Shown here piece by piece: positions 1 through 6,968 of a DNA stretch of 64,000 nt. The notes beneath the pieces were generated by a model, which saw only the letters and a program-made list of their open reading frames with translations, was not told the origin of the DNA and did no database searches. Source of the DNA: Inquilinus sp052113205 (lineage in GTDB: Bacteria > Pseudomonadota > Alphaproteobacteria > DSM-16000 > Inquilinaceae); contig NZ_JBFRCU010000015.1 of assembly GCF_052113205.1 (NCBI RefSeq), positions 42,159 through 106,158 of the forward strand, in the 5' to 3' direction. How positions within the stretch are numbered: the first letter of the stretch is position 1; every line of letters begins with the position of its first letter. The translations under genes were made by a program, and so were the position numbers.

Positions 1-1293
1 CGGGCCCAGGCCGATGTCGACTGGGTGCGCAAGCGGACGCTGGAGCTGTACGGCAAGCACTACACCATCGCCTGGCCGAATGAGGAGCATGCCAGCGCCC
101 GGCCGCTGCGCCGGTCGCCGCTGTACGACCGGCTGAAGGCGCAAGGCGCCTGCTTCGGCGAGAAGCTGGGCTGGGAACGGCCGAACTGGTTCGCGGCGCC
201 GGGCGAGGCGGCGGAGGAGATTCCGAGCTTCGGCCGGCCGAGCTGGTTCGAGGCGGTGGCGCGCGAGCACCGGGCGACGCGCGAGGCGGTGACCGTCTTC
301 GACCAGTCCTCCTTCGCCAAATTCGCTTTGGTCGGCCGGGACGCCGAGGCGGCGCTGTCCTGGATCTGCGCCAACGACGTGGCGCGGCCGCCCGGCACGC
401 TGACCTACACGCAGATGCTGAACGCCCGCGGCGGCATCGAATGCGACCTGATCGTCGCCCGTCTGGCCCAGGACCGCTACCACATCACCACCGGCACCGG
501 CTTCGCCACCCACGACTTCGACTGGATCGCGCGCAACATCCCGACGGGTGCCGATGCCCATCTGGTCGACGTCACCTCGGCCTATGCGGTGCTCAGCTTG
601 ATGGGGCCGAAGGCGCGGGACGTGCTGCAGGCGCTGACCCGCGACGACGTCTCCGATGCCGGCTTCCCCTTCGGCCGGGTCCGCCAGATCGCCGTGGCCG
701 GCGCCCCGGTGCTGGCGCTGCGCATCACCTATGTCGGTGAGCTGGGGTGGGAGCTGCACATCCCGACCGAATTCGCCGTCGGGGTCTATGAGGCGGTGAT
801 GGCGGCGGGCGCGGCGCACGGCATCGCCAATGCCGGCTACCGCGCGATCGAGACGCTGCGGCTGGAGAAGGGCTACCGCGCCTGGGGCAGCGACATCGGC
901 CCGGACCACATGCCGCTCGAGGCCGGGCTCGGCTGGGCGGTGAAGCTGAAATCCGCCATCCCCTTCCTGGGACGCGAGGCGCTGGAGGCGCAACGCGGCC
1001 AGCGGCTCAAGGAGATCCTGACGACCTTCACGGTCGACGACCCTTCAGTGGTGCTGCTCGGCCGTGAGACCATCCTGCGCGACGGCAAGCCGGCCGGCTG
1101 GCTGTCCAGCGGCGGCTTCGGCCATACGGTCGGCAAGCCGATCGGCCTCGGCTATGTCCGCGACCCGGCCGGCCTGGACCGGGAGGCGTTGCTGGGCAGC
1201 CGCTACGAGCTGGAGGTCGCGACCGAGCGGGTGCCGTGCCGCGTGCATCTCGAGCCGCTCTACGACCCGCGGATGGAGCGGGTGAAGGGATAG
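1..1293 (+). CDS. GcvT-domain C-terminus of a sarcosine/dimethylglycine-dehydrogenase-like FAD oxidoreductase (5' partial)
   Basis: The reading frame is open to the left window edge, so the N-terminal FAD-binding (DAO) domain is missing. About 430 residues remain. The remnant starts with the YGKHYTIAWP segment that follows the FAD domain in the DMGDH/sarcosine dehydrogenase family. It continues with an aminomethyltransferase (GcvT) fold carrying ETLRLEKGYRAWGSDI and a barrel-like C-terminal domain ending near YDPRMERVKG. Family members oxidatively demethylate N-methylated glycines and pass the one-carbon unit to tetrahydrofolate bound by the GcvT half. The exact substrate cannot be read from this part. 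The next gene, an Lrp/AsnC regulator, converges on it with an 11 bp gap, and amino-acid catabolism is a consistent theme here. Confidence 0.9.
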   Translation, partial: RAQADVDWVRKRTLELYGKHYTIAWPNEEHASARPLRRSPLYDRLKAQGACFGEKLGWERPNWFAAPGEAAEEIPSFGRPSWFEAVAREHRATREAVTVFDQSSFAKFALVGRDAEAALSWICANDVARPPGTLTYTQMLNARGGIECDLIVARLAQDRYHITTGTGFATHDFDWIARNIPTGADAHLVDVTSAYAVLSLMGPKARDVLQALTRDDVSDAGFPFGRVRQIAVAGAPVLALRITYVGELGWELHIPTEFAVGVYEAVMAAGAAHGIANAGYRAIETLRLEKGYRAWGSDIGPDHMPLEAGLGWAVKLKSAIPFLGREALEAQRGQRLKEILTTFTVDDPSVVLLGRETILRDGKPAGWLSSGGFGHTVGKPIGLGYVRDPAGLDREALLGSRYELEVATERVPCRVHLEPLYDPRMERVKG

Positions 1294-1303
1294 GGCAGGC
1301 CCG

Positions 1304-1765
1304 CTAGACGGGCAGGGGCGCGTCCGGCTTCACAGCGGCGATCGACGCGTAGGTGTGGGTCTCCCGGACCCCCGGCAGGGGCAGGATGACCCGCTGCAGG
1401 AAGTCCTGGAACGCTGCCATGTCGGCGATCCGGGCCTTGACCAGGTAGTCGAAGCCGCCGACCACCATGTGGCACTCCAGTATTTCCGGCGCGCGCCGAA
1501 CGGCCTCGGCGAAATGATCGAAGACCTGCGGGGCGGTGTGGTCGAGCCGGACCTGGATGAAGACCAGCATCCCGCGGCCGAGCTTGCGAGGATCGAGCAC
1601 GGCCCGGACCGCGGTGATGAACCCGTCGCGGAACAGCCGCTTGACCCGCTGGCTAGTGCCGGTCGGCGACAGGCCCACCTGCGCGGCGAGGTCGAGGGTC
1701 GTTCGGCGTCCATCCTCCTGCAGCAGCCGCAGAAGCGCGCGATCGACTCCGTCGAGATCGGTCAT
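1304..1765 (-). CDS. Lrp/AsnC family transcriptional regulator
   Basis: A 153-residue regulator of typical Lrp/AsnC length. It opens with the family's D-x-x-D-R-x-L-L-x-L-L-Q-x-D-G-R start, followed by an HTH (LAAQVGLSPTGTSQRVKRL) and a RAM ligand-binding domain with HMVVGGFDYLVKARIADMAAF. I chose the ATG at 1765 over upstream GTG/ATG options because it matches the family N-terminus and leaves two inverted repeats just outside the gene. It is divergent from the ornithine-cyclodeaminase homologue at 1921. Lrp proteins commonly control the adjacent amino-acid gene and themselves, so local control of that enzyme is inferred. Effector unknown. Confidence 0.93.
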   Translation of the reverse strand: MTDLDGVDRALLRLLQEDGRRTTLDLAAQVGLSPTGTSQRVKRLFRDGFITAVRAVLDPRKLGRGMLVFIQVRLDHTAPQVFDHFAEAVRRAPEILECHMVVGGFDYLVKARIADMAAFQDFLQRVILPLPGVRETHTYASIAAVKPDAPLPV

Positions 1766-1777
1766 GTGAAAGGCACT

Positions 1778-1801
1778 TTCAAACAGACGCATAGGTTTGA
1801 A
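1778..1801. promoter_or_regulatory. Candidate Lrp-type operator
   Basis: A perfect inverted repeat, TTCAAAC-N10-GTTTGAA, overlaps at its left end a second perfect one (TGAAAG-GCA-CTTTCA, 1767-1781). Both lie directly upstream of the regulator ATG in an AT-rich stretch unlike the rest of the window. Position between divergent regulator and enzyme genes fits autoregulation and control of the cyclodeaminase gene. The binding protein is inferred. Confidence 0.5.
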
Positions 1802-1920
1802 TTTCACTTAGAGATCGCAAAATCAACGTATTTTATCACGCGCATCGCTGCCATAGCCTTGCGGCATCAAGGTCATTCATGCCGGTTCCCGATCGGGGCC
1901 CGGCACTCAGGAGGTTGAGA

Positions 1921-2922
1921 ATGCCGAAGGCCGAGGTTGCTTCGATCGCTCTCCCGTCGCTGTCGAAGGGAGAGACCAGGATCCTGACATTGAGCGAGGC
2001 GGAGGTGCGGGCCTGCATCGACCCGCTGCAGCTGCTGGATGCCCTGGACGCCGGCTTTAGGGCCCTGGCGCTGGGCCGGGTGGTCACCCCGGCACGACCG
2101 CAGCTCGACATCCCGCAGGTCGGGTATTCCCTGGCGATGCCGGCCTGGACGGACGGCATGAATCTGACGGTGAAGATCGTCAACGTCTTCGAAGGCAACA
2201 TCGGCCGGGGTATTCCCAGCCATCTCGCCACCATCCACCTGTTCGACCCGACCAGCGGCCTGCCGGTCTGCATCATGGACGGCACCTATATCACGGCGGT
2301 CCGGACCTCCGGCTCCGCGGTGCTGTCGGTGCGCGAACTCGCCCGCCGGAATGCCAGGGCGGCCACCGTGGTGGGGGCGGGCGTGCAGGCCGACCAGCAT
2401 CTCAGCCTGCTGCCGCTGGTGCGGGATTTCGCCGAGATCCGCGTCGTCTCGAAACGCTTCGAGGATGCCGAGGCCCTGGCCGCGCGCCATCCCGGCGTCA
2501 CCCCGGCGGCCGAGTTGGAAGCAGCCGTCCGCTCATCCGACGTGGTCTGCATAGCGACCCATTCCTATGAGCCGGTGATCGACGCCGGCTGGGTCCGGCC
2601 GGGGACCCATGTCTCGTCGGTAGGGGTCGCGCCGCCGGGCGGCGAATTGCCGGTCGCTCTGGCTCGCGCGGCCACGCTCTATGTCGAGACCATCGACGCC
2701 TTCGAGCCCACCCCGGTGGGATCCTGCGAACTGGCCGGCCTCGATCCGGATGCCGGCATCACGCTTGGCGACATGCTGCTCGCACGCCGGCCGGGCCGTG
2801 TCTCGGCGGACCAGATCACGGTCTACAAGGCGATGGGGACGGCGATGGAGGACATGGTGGCGGCAGACCTTGCCTATCGCCACGCCCGCCGGTCGGGCAG
2901 GGGCACGACGATTACCCTGTAG
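1921..2922 (+). CDS. Ornithine cyclodeaminase / mu-crystallin family protein
   Basis: A 333-residue protein of normal family length. It has the N-terminal substrate domain (LTLSEAEVRACIDP), a conserved MDGTYITAVRTSGSA segment and a Rossmann NAD-binding motif (VVGAGVQADQHL), then the GTHVSSVGV and DQITVYKAMG segments typical of the family. Members deaminate ornithine to proline or act on other amino or imino acids (alanine dehydrogenase, ketimine reductase), so the substrate is open. An AGGAGG at 1910-1915 sets the ATG at 1921; the frame stays open upstream to 1879 but without a comparable ribosome site. It is divergent from the Lrp-type gene, which probably regulates it. Confidence 0.92.
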   Translation: MPKAEVASIALPSLSKGETRILTLSEAEVRACIDPLQLLDALDAGFRALALGRVVTPARPQLDIPQVGYSLAMPAWTDGMNLTVKIVNVFEGNIGRGIPSHLATIHLFDPTSGLPVCIMDGTYITAVRTSGSAVLSVRELARRNARAATVVGAGVQADQHLSLLPLVRDFAEIRVVSKRFEDAEALAARHPGVTPAAELEAAVRSSDVVCIATHSYEPVIDAGWVRPGTHVSSVGVAPPGGELPVALARAATLYVETIDAFEPTPVGSCELAGLDPDAGITLGDMLLARRPGRVSADQITVYKAMGTAMEDMVAADLAYRHARRSGRGTTITL

Positions 2923-3026
2923 AGGTCCTCGATCCTTCGCAACGCCGCCGCGAGAAAAGCCTCTAGATCTAAACCTCACTTCAACTTGTAGGGTGCCCCG
3001 ACTCACCACCAATCGAGGGGCACATC

Positions 3027-3602
3027 ATGGACCAACTCCGCATCGGCTTGATCTATGGCAGCGTCCGCGACGGCCGGTTCTGCGACATCGTCGCCGGTTG
3101 GGCGGCCGGGGAGATCGAGCGGGCCGGCGGCTTCGCGCTCGACACCATCGACCCGCGCGCGCTCGGCCTGCCGGATTGGAGCGGCCGGCGCGACGGGGAG
3201 GGCGTCGCCGCCCTCCGCGAGCGCATCGACCGGGCCGACGCCTTCGTCGTGGTCACGCCGGAATACAACCACGCCTATCCGGCGGTGCTGAAGTTCATGA
3301 TCGACTGTGCCTATGCCGAATGGCAGGCCAAGCCGGTGGCCTTCGTCAGCTACGGCGGCATCTCCGGCGGCTTGCGCGCGGTGGAGCAGCTGCGCCTGGT
3401 CTTCGCCGAGCTGCATGCGGTGACGTTGCGCGACACGGTCAGCCTGGCCTCCGCCCCGCNCCGCTTCGATGCCGCCGGCCGGCTGATCGAGCCGGAGCAG
3501 ACCACCGCCGCCATGACGGTGATGCTGAAGGCGCTGCACTGGTGGGGGACCACCCTGCGCCAGGCCCGCGCCGTGGCTCCCTATGCCGAGGCGCTGGCCT
3601 AG
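3027..3602 (+). CDS. NADPH-dependent FMN reductase family flavoprotein
   Basis: A 191-residue flavodoxin-like protein with IGLIYGSVRDGRFCDIVAGW at the N-terminus (the phosphate-binding GS-x-R loop). The flavin-contacting VVVTPEYNHAYPAVLKFMID and SYGGISGGLRAVEQLR segments follow, as in the FMN reductase/azoreductase/chromate reductase family. It probably reduces FMN or small electrophiles with NAD(P)H in the cytoplasm. One base (3460) is N, giving an undefined residue near SAPxRF; the frame is otherwise intact. It stands alone, and downstream is the opposite-strand terminator of the predicted small RNA. Confidence 0.9.
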   Translation: MDQLRIGLIYGSVRDGRFCDIVAGWAAGEIERAGGFALDTIDPRALGLPDWSGRRDGEGVAALRERIDRADAFVVVTPEYNHAYPAVLKFMIDCAYAEWQAKPVAFVSYGGISGGLRAVEQLRLVFAELHAVTLRDTVSLASAPXRFDAAGRLIEPEQTTAAMTVMLKALHWWGTTLRQARAVAPYAEALA

Positions 3603-3610
3603 GGTCCCAC

Positions 3611-3639
3611 AAAAAGAGCCCCGCCGGAGGAGGCGGGGC
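3611..3639 (-). terminator. Intrinsic terminator
   Basis: Perfect 8 bp stem GCCCCGCC/GGCGGGGC (3618-3625 with 3632-3639), 6-base loop, then TCTTTTT on the minus strand (A-run at 3611-3615). It ends minus-strand transcription from the D/H/G-rich protein gene and the predicted sRNA. The plus-strand side has no T-run. Confidence 0.85.
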
Positions 3640-3679
3640 CGAGGGGTCCAGTGGTGGAAGGGAGCTCTCGCACCCCCCA
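3611..3679 (-). ncRNA. Predicted ~70 nt small RNA with anti-Shine-Dalgarno terminator loop
   Basis: On the minus strand an ECF-like promoter (3712-3687) would start a transcript near 3679. It would end about 70 nt later at a strong intrinsic terminator whose hairpin loop reads UCCUCC, complementary to a GGAGGA ribosome site; CUCCC and CCCCUC tracts also occur. No ORF fits inside. C-rich exposed loops that pair with ribosome sites are known in alphaproteobacterial stress sRNAs such as Caulobacter GsrN and the CCUCC 'cuckoo' RNAs. It could also be only the 3' UTR of the secreted-protein gene at 3768-4217. Start and function are inferred. Confidence 0.5.
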
Positions 3680-3686
3680 ACAGACA

Positions 3687-3712
3687 GACGATGCAGAGGC
3701 GCGGTCTATTCC
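3687..3712 (-). promoter_or_regulatory. ECF-sigma-like promoter for the predicted sRNA
   Basis: Minus strand GGAAT (3712-3708), 17 bases, then CGTC (3690-3687). The same layout is found upstream of three low-complexity secreted protein genes in this window. It lies 3' of the D/H/G-rich gene stop (3768), so it points at the short terminated segment 3679-3611 rather than at a coding sequence. Confidence 0.5.
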
Positions 3713-3767
3713 GAGATTTTTCGCCTCGGGATCGGCGCGGAGCCCGGTGGCCGGCGATGTCTCCGTG

Positions 3768-4217
3768 TCAGCGGCCGGGGCCGCTCCGACCGCCATGTCC
3801 GCCGCCATGATCATCACCGCCGCGGTCGTCGCCGCCGCGGTCATCCCCGCCGTCATTCCGACCGCCCTGGTGATGGCCGTCGTCGTGGTCACCGTCGGCG
3901 TGGTGCCCGTTGTCGTTCGGCCCGTCATCGTTGCCGACACCACGATCGTCCGCATGCCCGTCGTCGTGCCCGCGGCCCGTCTCGCCGCGGCGCCGGTCGT
4001 CGCCGGACTCGACGCCGCGTCCGCGATCGTCGCCCGGTTCGACCTCGCGTCGGCGATCCTCCGCCCGGACATGGACGAGGCCGTTCATGTTGCGGGCTGT
4101 GGCCTGCGACGCGTCGAGCGCCGCCGCTTCGGCTGGTCTCGGCCCGCCCGTCATGGCCACGCTGCCGAGCAGCAGCGCGAGGGGGATCACGGTGGTCGCG
4201 AAGCGCTTCGTCTGCAT
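3768..4217 (-). CDS. Secreted Asp/His/Gly-rich low-complexity protein
   Basis: 149 residues. The ATG at 4217 follows GGAGGACAAGAC, a good ribosome site; the frame extends upstream but that extension lacks one. Residues 1-31 look like a Sec signal peptide (Lys/Arg start, VIPLALLLGSVAMTG core, AEA cleavage). The mature part is acidic and repetitive: DDRG, DDGH and GGDDRGGDDRGGDDHGGG. Such runs could bind divalent metals, but no defined domain is visible. It lies downstream of the sigma/anti-sigma/protease operon on the same strand and has its own ECF-like promoter (4287-4263). I do not recognise a family; function unknown. Confidence 0.75.
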   Translation of the reverse strand: MQTKRFATTVIPLALLLGSVAMTGGPRPAEAAALDASQATARNMNGLVHVRAEDRRREVEPGDDRGRGVESGDDRRRGETGRGHDDGHADDRGVGNDDGPNDNGHHADGDHDDGHHQGGRNDGGDDRGGDDRGGDDHGGGHGGRSGPGR

Positions 4218-4262
4218 GTCTTGTCCTCCAGTCGATGAAGCCGGTTTGGCCTTCACATCGAC

Positions 4263-4287
4263 AACGAGGAGGTCCTGCCCTTATTCC
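4263..4287 (-). promoter_or_regulatory. ECF-sigma-like promoter of the D/H/G-rich protein gene
   Basis: Minus strand GGAAT (4287-4283), 16 bases, then CGTT (4266-4263), close to the alphaproteobacterial ECF form GGAA-N16/17-CGTT. The predicted start lies about 40 bases before the ATG at 4217. The -35 box overlaps the stop codon of the protease gene, giving the secreted protein a separate promoter. Confidence 0.6.
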
Positions 4288-5738
4288 GGCAGCGCGGAGA
4301 CATTCCCGATATCGCAGCCGCGGGGCGCCTGGACGAGGCCGTAGCCATAGACCGGATCGGGGCCCGGCGCGCCGAGATCAATCGCCTGCGATGCGAGCTG
4401 CCGGAGAGCGTCGGACCGGTTCGTCACCCGTCCGGAATCGGCGGCGAGGGCGGCGACCACGAAGGGCACCGCGAAGGAGGTGCCGGTGACGAGCCGCGGC
4501 GTGCCGTCGGCGGCCGAGACGGGCACGCGGACGCCGGGCGCGGAGATGCCGATGTAGCTGCCGCGATTGGCATGGTCGTAGACCGCCCGATGGTGATCGA
4601 CCGCGGTGACGGCCACGACCTCCGGCAGCGCTGCCGGGTAGGCCGGCGGGGCGTCCGGACCGTCGTTCCCGCCGGCGGCAACCATGATCAGGCCTGCCTG
4701 TGCCGCCCGTCGCGCGGCNTCGGCCAGCACGGCGTTGTCGGGGCCGGTGAAGCTGAGTCCGACGACCGGAACATGCTGCGCGGCCATCCAGTCGAGGGCG
4801 CGCGCCACTGCGGCGACGCTGGCGACCGGGCCGCGGTCGTCGCCCGGCTCGAACACGTCGGCGGCCGCCAGCCGTGCCGCGGGCATCAGGCCACCCGTGC
4901 TGCCGCTGCCGACCAGCAGCGTCGCCACCGCATCGCCGTGCTGCTCGTCCCCGTCGCCGGGCGCCGCGAAGTCGGCGGCCACCAGCCGCGGGCCGAGCCG
5001 CCGTCGCGCCGCCGCGGACAGGCCCGTGTCGATCATCCCGACGATGGCGCCGGCGGTGCAGACGCCGGCGCGCTGGTCCCATCCGACCAGTCGCCGCGGA
5101 TAGTCGGGGGGCGGCAGCGACACGGTGCCGGACGATCGATACAGCTGGTGGACATCCAGCAGCAGGTCCGGGAAGCGTTGCCGAAGCAGGGCACGGGCCG
5201 CCTCCGGCGTCTGCCCGGCGGGAACCCTCAGGCGGACGAGAAATCCGCCGATCCGCCACAGCGGCCGCTCCTCGATCGGCCGGAAGCCGATCCGGCGGAG
5301 CCCGGGGAGATGGGATCGGGCGACATCGTCGAGGGCGACGATCTCGTCCCGGACGACATCGTGATCGCCGCCGTCACGCGACGGCCGGGCGGAGGGCGTC
5401 GTTCCGGTCCCGGATGCGGAATCATCGGCGGACAGGCCGTCGTCGTCGCCGTCATCGCCTGATCCACTGCCGCTGTTTCTGCCATCGTCGGAACTACCGC
5501 TGCCCGAGTTGCTGCTGCCCGAGCCGCTGTTGCTGCCGGAACTGCCGCTCCCTGAATTGCTGCTGCCTGAGCCGCTATTGCTGCCCGAGCCGCCGCCGCC
5601 GTGTCCGCCGCCGCCCCCGTCGTCGCCGCCATGTCCATCCTTGGCATAGACGGACCAGTCGGCCCAGCGGACGCCTGGATCGAGCGGCAGGACGAGGCCG
5701 AGAAGCACCAGACCGGCGATCCAGGCGAAGCGGCTCAT
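4281..5738 (-). CDS. Secreted S8 (subtilisin-like) serine protease with Ser/Gly/Asn-rich linker
   Basis: 485 residues. An N-terminal hydrophobic signal (residues 3-20) is followed by a G-rich then Gly/Ser/Asn repeat linker (about 33-100). A prodomain-like segment (IGFRPIEERPLWRIGGFLVR) and an S8 catalytic domain come next. The catalytic triad is visible as Asp in GMIDTGL, His in EQHGDAVATLL and Ser in GTSFAVPF, with the oxyanion region VAAGGNDGPD. It should act in the periplasm or outside the cell. The start ATG overlaps the anti-sigma stop by 4 bases (ATGA), so it is translationally coupled as the third gene of a sigma/anti-sigma/protease operon. Base 4719 is N. The target is unknown; whether it cleaves the anti-sigma factor is only a hypothesis. 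Confidence 0.9.
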   Translation of the reverse strand: MSRFAWIAGLVLLGLVLPLDPGVRWADWSVYAKDGHGGDDGGGGGHGGGGSGSNSGSGSSNSGSGSSGSNSGSGSSNSGSGSSDDGRNSGSGSGDDGDDDGLSADDSASGTGTTPSARPSRDGGDHDVVRDEIVALDDVARSHLPGLRRIGFRPIEERPLWRIGGFLVRLRVPAGQTPEAARALLRQRFPDLLLDVHQLYRSSGTVSLPPPDYPRRLVGWDQRAGVCTAGAIVGMIDTGLSAAARRRLGPRLVAADFAAPGDGDEQHGDAVATLLVGSGSTGGLMPAARLAAADVFEPGDDRGPVASVAAVARALDWMAAQHVPVVGLSFTGPDNAVLAXAARRAAQAGLIMVAAGGNDGPDAPPAYPAALPEVVAVTAVDHHRAVYDHANRGSYIGISAPGVRVPVSAADGTPRLVTGTSFAVPFVVAALAADSGRVTNRSDALRQLASQAIDLGAPGPDPVYGYGLVQAPRGCDIGNVSALPE

Positions 5739-6382
5739 GGTTGCGTGGCCCCGTTCGGCGGCAGTGTGAGGACTGACCAGCCTCCGTCGCTGTCCTTGCA
5801 GGCGATGCCGTCGGCCGCTCCAGGCCCCTCGATCCGGAAAGCGCGGCATCGGTAGGGGAGGCCGGTGTCGACGGCGCCGATGATCCGGATGTGCCCGGCT
5901 TCGGTCGTGCTTCCGTCCGGGCCGCTGTCGAGGGCCGCCAGAAGCTCGGCCCCGACCACCTCGTCCCCGATCGAGGGCGCCGATCCCGCTGCGGGGCGCA
6001 GGGTCCCGCCCGGCATGTCGCCGCTGCGGGCAACCATGAGGCCGGCCAGCAGTGCGACGGCCGCGACCGTCGCCGCGAAGGCGGGGCCGCGCCAGCCGAC
6101 CAGACCCAGGCGGCCCAGAAGGTCGAAGCGCCGGGGCGCGGCGGATGCCGCCGGGCGCGGCGCCGCCAGGGCCTCGAGGCTTGGCGGCAGGGGCGCCGTG
6201 AGCGCATCGGTGAAGGCACCGCGGGCGGCCTGTCCGCCGGACTGCATCAGCCGCGCGATCTCGGCCGCTTCCGGATCGTCCCGCAGGATCATGGCAATCC
6301 GCGCAGCCTCCGGCGCCGGCAGCTCGCCGTCCAGATAGGCGACGATCTCGGCGTCATCCCAGGATCTTGAGCCGCGTGTCAT
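5735..6382 (-). CDS. Membrane anti-sigma factor with Cys-pair C-terminal domain
   Basis: 215 residues. The N-terminal cytoplasmic part (IVAYLDGELPAPEAARIAMIL) resembles alphaproteobacterial anti-sigma factors. One membrane helix follows (about 98-119, AFAATVAAVALLAGLMVA). The periplasmic tail ends with YRCRAFRI...GIACKDSDGGWSVL, a two-cysteine pattern also seen at the end of the second anti-sigma protein (52836-53492) and in small alphaproteobacterial surface-antigen-like domains. The gene overlaps the upstream sigma gene by 29 bases and the protease start by 4. Role, by position and fold: hold the ECF sigma factor at the membrane until a signal arrives. No zinc-finger HxxxCxxC is visible. 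Confidence 0.8.
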   Translation of the reverse strand: MTRGSRSWDDAEIVAYLDGELPAPEAARIAMILRDDPEAAEIARLMQSGGQAARGAFTDALTAPLPPSLEALAAPRPAASAAPRRFDLLGRLGLVGWRGPAFAATVAAVALLAGLMVARSGDMPGGTLRPAAGSAPSIGDEVVGAELLAALDSGPDGSTTEAGHIRIIGAVDTGLPYRCRAFRIEGPGAADGIACKDSDGGWSVLTLPPNGATQP

Positions 6383-6908
6383 GGTCCCGACCTCTCTCCT
6401 CGCCCTCCAGGGCCCGGCCGAGCGCCAGCCGCGCCCGGGCCAGGCGGCTCATCACGGTTCCGATCGGGATCTCCAATATGTCTGCAGCCTCACGGTAGGC
6501 CACCCCATCGATCGTGACGAGAAGCAGCACGGCCCGCTGCTCTTCCGGCAGGGCGGCGATCGCCCGCTCGACCGTGCCGAGAGCCAGCCGGGCTTCCCCG
6601 GCATGCGGGCGCTCGTCCGGCAGCTGGGCCAGCAGATCCGGGTCCGCCTCGGGCCGTCTCGCGGCCTGGCGACGGCGGTCGATCCAGGTGGTCTGGACGA
6701 TCCGGAACAGCCAGCTGTCGAGACGGGTTCCCGGCGTGAACTGGTCTGCGCGGGCGAGGGCCTTCTCGCAGGCCGCCTGCACCAGGTCGTCGCCCTCGTC
6801 GCGCGACCCTGCCAATCCCCAGGCGAAGCGCCGGAGCCGCGGAAGATAAGCTGCCAGGTTCGATCGGACATGATCCGCCACGCGTTGTCCCCGTTCGTGA
6901 CTCGACAA
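6354..6908 (-). CDS. ECF sigma-70 family RNA polymerase sigma factor
   Basis: 184 residues, the usual ECF size. Sigma region 2 is at about 20-85 (LPRLRRFAWGLAGSRDEGDDLVQAACEKAL, WLFRIVQTTWIDRRR). Region 4 is at about 115-165 (AIAALPEEQRAVLLLV, REAADILEIPIGTVMSRLARAR), which reads the -35 element. It is first in a three-gene overlapping operon with its anti-sigma factor and an S8 protease. No confident ECF box lies directly upstream; the best is GAAAC-N17-CGAA, a weak match, so autoregulation is unproven. A close functional analogue is the second sigma gene at 53504-54037. Confidence 0.92.
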   Translation of the reverse strand: MSSHERGQRVADHVRSNLAAYLPRLRRFAWGLAGSRDEGDDLVQAACEKALARADQFTPGTRLDSWLFRIVQTTWIDRRRQAARRPEADPDLLAQLPDERPHAGEARLALGTVERAIAALPEEQRAVLLLVTIDGVAYREAADILEIPIGTVMSRLARARLALGRALEGEERGRDHDTRLKILG

Positions 6909-6968
6909 CGGCCGGGGCCGGCCTTTAGTCCGTTCGTCTGCACAGCGAGGATTGTTTCGCGCCCGCCG

